This document shows positions 33,012-35,540 of a stretch of 35,540 nt of DNA, in pieces. Made by a program: the position numbers and the translations under genes. The stretch covers positions 1-35,540 of the forward strand of contig JAFLRM010000037.1 of the NCBI GenBank assembly GCA_022511465.1, in the 5' to 3' direction. The notes below the pieces were generated by a model that was given only the letters and a program-made list of their open reading frames with translations, searched no databases and was not told the origin of the DNA. How positions within the stretch are numbered: the stretch's first letter is position 1; each line of letters begins with the position of its first letter. Source of the DNA: Acetatifactor sp. GTDB taxonomy: Bacteria; Bacillota; Clostridia; Lachnospirales; Lachnospiraceae.

Positions 33012-33731
33012 TTACTCCCTCAAAAAACTAAAATCAATTTCCACATCCTTTCCCAAATTATCCTCCAGGATCTTCCTATTCAAATTGATCCACGACCTAC
33101 ACTTGTCGAGGATGATCGCATCACTGGTCACCACATTGTCCAAAGTCTCCAGCAAGGAATCCACGTTATTGATCACTTCCACCTCCACCGCAAAGGAAAA
33201 CCCTTGGAGCAGTTCCAAAATACTCTGTTTCAGCCTTCCGGAGTTCGACACCGGTGCATCTAAATAGAACACCGCCTTCCCTATATTGCTGTTCTCCAGT
33301 GTTTGTCCGATCAGACGGATTGCAGACTGTGTCTTGTCTATCAGGCGGTAAGTACCCCGCAGAGCCGCCAGATCCCGGATCGTTCCGTCCATGCATTTTA
33401 ACAGCAACGAATCCGACAAGGCCACCTCCAGCGTGATGATCGTGTTGAAACCGTCAATATTTACCGTGCAGCCCTCCGGAATGATCTTCAATTCTTTCGC
33501 TCGTCTATGCTCCAGACTTTTTCTGGCGGAAACCGCCCGCACCAGTGCCAGTCTCTGCCTCTCCGAGAGGAGATAGTGATTCCCCACAAAGTTGGATGCC
33601 CCTTTTATGTGGTAACCCTGGTTTAACAGATAGTACAGATCGGCCCCTGCTTTGTATAATATAGGGACTGCCTCCTCACCAAACTCTTTCTCGTCGGTAG
33701 CAAAATAGCCTCTTTTTACAACCTTACACAT
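33012..33731 (-). CDS. DUF434 domain protein, 239 aa
   Basis: The sequence follows the DUF434 family through its length: KRGYFATDEKEFGEEAVPIL, LYYLLNQGYHIKGASNFVGN, LSERQRLALVRAVS, VNIDGFNTIITLEVALSDSL, RDLAALRGTYRLIDKT and FYLDAPVSNSGRLKQSILEL. The NIDGFN and LDAPVSNSGR motifs suggest an enzyme related to nucleases or phosphatases, but function is not established. Its base composition is like the core genes, unlike the AT-rich genes on both sides. The stop lies 5 bases before a possible TTG start of the SUKH gene. Confidence 0.88.
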   Translation of the reverse strand: MCKVVKRGYFATDEKEFGEEAVPILYKAGADLYYLLNQGYHIKGASNFVGNHYLLSERQRLALVRAVSARKSLEHRRAKELKIIPEGCTVNIDGFNTIITLEVALSDSLLLKCMDGTIRDLAALRGTYRLIDKTQSAIRLIGQTLENSNIGKAVFYLDAPVSNSGRLKQSILELLQGFSFAVEVEVINNVDSLLETLDNVVTSDAIILDKCRSWINLNRKILEDNLGKDVEIDFSFLRE

Positions 33732-33763
33732 AGCGTTTCTCCGTCAGTCAAGTATTATCATTG

Positions 33764-33802
33764 AAAAAAGCTATTTCCATGTTACCACAAAAATAGCCTT
33801 TT
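33764..33802 (-). terminator. Terminator of the ferritin-like gene
   Basis: On the minus strand AAAAGGCTATTT and AAATAGCTTTTTT form an 8-10 bp stem with a 14-base loop, followed by a T6 run, about 45 bases after the ferritin-like gene stop. Confidence 0.75.
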
Positions 33803-33845
33803 ACAAAGTCCCAGCTTTCTCTCCAAAATGTATACATTCCCTTCT

Positions 33846-34433
33846 TCATCTGCGTCCATTCTCTGTACATAAGTTACAGGCTTGTTCCAGTTCATCCATC
33901 AAAGCCTGCAGAATTATAATATGATATTCTTCGTCCCTAACAATCCTTGCCAATACAGCATTCACGAAATTGTCACATATCATCCCTATATGCTTTTTAT
34001 ATTGACGAATTGCATCTTTTTCAGACTCTATATCAGCTATCAACATATCCTGTGGTCTTTCGGGAATGGTTAGATATTGGGGTGTCCACATTTTAGGGCG
34101 TCCATTTTGGGTTTTTGCTGTAAAATCAGGACAGCCGCCAAGCAGAAAAATCAATTCACCCAATTTCTGCAAGTGTACCATTTCCGCCATTGCAATTCCC
34201 AAAATCGTTTGTGCCATAGAACATTTTTCGCCGGATAAGCGGTTTTCATTGTTGATATACTGAGTGATCGCAGACAGTTCCGACACGGAACCGCAATAAT
34301 CAATACTGAGTAAATCAGCATAGGTCTGATTTTTCTCTTTGACCTGGATCGGCGGATAGGGCAATTCTATCATAATAGGTTTCACATTTGCGAAACTGCA
34401 GGAATTTGTAAACAAGTTCCTATTTTCCTCCAT
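33846..34433 (-). CDS. Ferritin-like domain protein, 195 aa
   Basis: A four-helix bundle with the spacing of di-iron ligands: E52 (SVSELSAITQYI), E84 and H87 (EMVHLQKLGEL), E136 or E138 (DIESEKDAIRQYKKHI), and E168 and H171 (DEEYHIIIL). The two ExxH pairs match rubrerythrin-like and bacterioferritin-like proteins. It lacks a rubredoxin domain, so peroxide handling or iron binding is only inferred. GGAGGAA lies 9 bases before the ATG. The gene is AT-rich and monocistronic. Confidence 0.75.
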   Translation of the reverse strand: MEENRNLFTNSCSFANVKPIMIELPYPPIQVKEKNQTYADLLSIDYCGSVSELSAITQYINNENRLSGEKCSMAQTILGIAMAEMVHLQKLGELIFLLGGCPDFTAKTQNGRPKMWTPQYLTIPERPQDMLIADIESEKDAIRQYKKHIGMICDNFVNAVLARIVRDEEYHIIILQALMDELEQACNLCTENGRR

Positions 34434-34457
34434 TACATATTTCCTCCAAACATATCT

Positions 34458-34631
34458 TTATACAATATATTCATAAGTGCACTTAACAGCTACACCATAA
34501 GAGGAATCAAGATGATCAATCGTCCACAACACCAGGATCATATTCAGTTCTTTCTCAAATTTCTCCCGATTTCCCGACCATAACTGCACGTGGCTGCAGG
34601 TATGATTTCCAATGCAAACCCAAAATGACTC
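34458..34631 (-). pseudogene. Remnant of a polysaccharide deacetylase gene
   Basis: One 57-codon frame, with a stop just upstream and no start, reads IGNHTCSHVQLWSGNREKF and then MILVLWTIDHLD. This is the HxxSH metal motif and a later strand of NodB-type polysaccharide deacetylases, without the rest of the domain. DNA at 34512-34541 is close to DNA at 35511-35540, the last part of the window, where VLWTIDPLD of a second deacetylase is encoded. It is a decayed partial copy. Confidence 0.7.
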
Positions 34632-34653
34632 TTACTTTAATCACACTGACAGT

Positions 34654-34687
34654 TATAAAAGGCACTAGCGATTTCCACTAATGCCTT
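34654..34687 (-). terminator. Terminator after the toxin-antitoxin pair
   Basis: On the minus strand AAGGCATTAG and CTAGTGCCTT pair over 10 positions with one G-T, then TTTTAT follows. It lies about 26 bases after the toxin stop. Confidence 0.7.
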
Positions 34688-34713
34688 CTAACTACTCATA
34701 AATCCCATATCAA

Positions 34714-34994
34714 TTATGCTTTAAATAAATCAGCGTGCGTTCCTGTATCAACTAATGTCAAAGTTAATATATCGTCTTCTATAAGATATATCAGCAACCA
34801 ATCTGGTTGAATGTGACACTCTCTAAAGCCTTTAAAATTACCACTCAAAGAATGATCCTTATATTTATCTTCTAATGGAATCCCATTTATCAGTTTTTCA
34901 CAACCGAATCCAGCAAATCAATATCCAGTCCTCTTTTTCTTGCAAGCTTTAAACTCCTTTTGAATCTTCCAGACAATATTAAACTATATTTCAT
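34714..34994 (-). pseudogene. YafQ-type mRNA interferase toxin, frameshifted
   Basis: Two frames together encode a full YafQ-like toxin of about 93 residues. The first gives MKYSLILSGRFKRSLKLARK and RGLDIDLLDSVV and then stops at TGA. The second continues EKLINGIPLEDKYKDHSLSG, then FRECHIQPDWLLIYLI and VDTGTHADLFKA. One base is missing beside 34898-34899, where GTG runs into A5; GTG GAA AAA would restore the frame. The second frame keeps the His and Asp residues expected for ribosome-dependent mRNA cutting (HIQPDW and the late THADLF). The ATG overlaps the last 11 bases of the antitoxin gene, the normal layout for the pair. Unless this is a read error, the toxin is inactive. Confidence 0.82.
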
Positions 34995-35262
34995 TGTCTA
35001 TATCCTCCAAAGCTTCTTTAAAACTGCTATAACGCTTTGTATTCGGATCCCTGCTAATCCTCTTTGCCTCCTCCATAGCCTCCACCACTTCTGACTTATA
35101 TTCCGGATATCTTACCTCAAAAGGAATTCCACCTCGTAAAACAACCTGCTTCAGAAACATATTTATCGCATCTGATAAATTGATCCCCAATCCTTCTAAC
35201 AACTCTACAGCCTGCTTTTTTGTTGCTTCATCTATTCTAATTTGAGTTGGTGTTGTAGCCAT
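34984..35262 (-). CDS. RelB/DinJ family antitoxin, 92 aa
   Basis: The N-terminal half is a ribbon-helix-helix DNA-binding domain: TPTQIRIDEATKKQAVELLE, then GLGINLSDAINMFLKQVVLR, closing with GGIPFEV as in DinJ. The C-terminal half (about residues 55-92) is charged and would wrap the toxin. Together with YafQ it normally represses its own promoter. The start ATG has AAGAAGG 7 bases upstream. The toxin gene overlaps its end but is frameshifted, so the antitoxin stands alone in function. Confidence 0.93.
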   Translation of the reverse strand: MATTPTQIRIDEATKKQAVELLEGLGINLSDAINMFLKQVVLRGGIPFEVRYPEYKSEVVEAMEEAKRISRDPNTKRYSSFKEALEDIDNEI

Positions 35263-35296
35263 GTTATTACCTTCTTTCTTTTTTCTTAACCTTACT

Positions 35297-35323
35297 ACAA
35301 TACAACCTACATTGTCAATACAA
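35297..35323 (-). promoter_or_regulatory. Candidate operator and promoter of the antitoxin gene
   Basis: Two overlapping palindromes lie about 35-60 bases upstream of the antitoxin: ACAAT-n9-ATTGT (35297-35315) and TTGT-CAAT-ACAA (35312-35323). A TTGACA -35 is within them on the minus strand (35313-35318). The -10 is weak (TAGTAA at 15 bases). Palindromes over the -35 fit autorepression by the ribbon-helix-helix antitoxin. Confidence 0.45.
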
Positions 35324-35400
35324 TTCTGTGTGTTATACTTATATGTGACATGTCCTTTTATTATTTCCCAGTATCAGACAGAGAATAACTTTAGCAAGTT

Positions 35401-35540
35401 TCATTCAAACAGAATCTCCTCCACTGTCACAAACGTATACCCCTCCTCCAGCAATTCATCCACCACTTTCCTGGTGATACATCCCACATTGCTGCTGCAC
35501 CAGTCCAAAGGATCGATCGTCCACAAAACCGGGATCATGT
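35401..35540 (-). CDS. Polysaccharide deacetylase, C-terminal end only
   Basis: The last 46 codons of a gene running off the window. They read PVLWTIDPLDWCSS, GCITRKVVDELLEEG and YTFVTVEEILFE, then TGA. This is the end of a NodB-type polysaccharide deacetylase, the family that removes acetyl groups from peptidoglycan or other glycans outside the cell. The catalytic half is not in view. A 31-base stretch is close to the remnant at 34458-34631. Confidence 0.8.
   Translation of the reverse strand, partial: MIPVLWTIDPLDWCSSNVGCITRKVVDELLEEGYTFVTVEEILFE

Noticed and set aside
1..35540. CRISPR array, insertion sequence, prophage or integrase
   Set aside because: No spaced repeats, transposase, phage structural or recombinase genes were found on either strand.

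Overview
The window looks like chromosome from a low-to-mid GC Firmicute of the class Clostridia, most likely a Lachnospiraceae member. The basis is the gene content and order (infC-rpmI-rplT with an AUU-type infC start, T-box-controlled thrS, rpmE-DUF1385-prmC-prfA, DUF1540, DUF4364, CarD, MoxR-DUF58-transglutaminase), strong AGGAGG-type ribosome sites and TTGACA/TATAAT-type promoters. The assignment is inferred from the sequence alone. Almost all genes lie on the minus strand. The exceptions are tRNA-Gly and one plus-strand run of malic enzyme, a radical SAM protein and DUF4364 (16.9-19.5 kb).

Layout. 1-1.9 kb: divergent tRNA-Asn (cut by the window edge) and tRNA-Gly, then a lone 441-aa gene that looks like a deaminase-type toxin. 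1.9-3.6 kb: the infC-rpmI-rplT translation operon, with a leader containing an attenuator, and a small gene lying beyond its terminator. 3.6-6.6 kb: a DUF1540 protein and thrS under a T-box. 6.6-7.2 kb: a CarD-like regulator with its own promoter. 7.3-10.7 kb: a probable operon of an anchored protein of unknown function, a second unknown protein and a zinc-ribbon Nudix hydrolase. 10.71-10.94 kb: a GC-rich 229-base imperfect palindrome. 11.0-16.6 kb: tspO, prfA, prmC, DUF1385, rpmE and rho, mostly translation and transcription termination. 16.9-19.5 kb: the plus-strand run. 19.5-25.1 kb: rarA and a moxR-DUF58-transglutaminase set. 25.2-29.9 kb: nagA downstream of a two-gene heterodimeric ABC exporter. 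30.0-31.6 kb: a secreted or anchored unknown protein and a membrane-anchored C39-like peptidase.

The right end (31.7-35.5 kb) reads as an accessory region. It has two AT-rich SUKH (SMI1/KNR4) immunity-type genes with no recognisable partner toxin, a DUF434 protein, a ferritin-like protein, a decayed polysaccharide deacetylase fragment, and a DinJ-YafQ-type toxin-antitoxin pair whose toxin carries a one-base frameshift. The 3' end of a second polysaccharide deacetylase gene, similar to the decayed fragment, runs off the edge.

The best candidates for something undescribed are the deaminase-like protein next to the tRNA genes, the 229-base palindrome, the uncharacterised 7.8-10.7 kb gene pair with a possibly leaderless mRNA, and the decaying toxin and immunity gene cluster on the right. 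No insertion sequence, integrase, phage gene or CRISPR array was seen.
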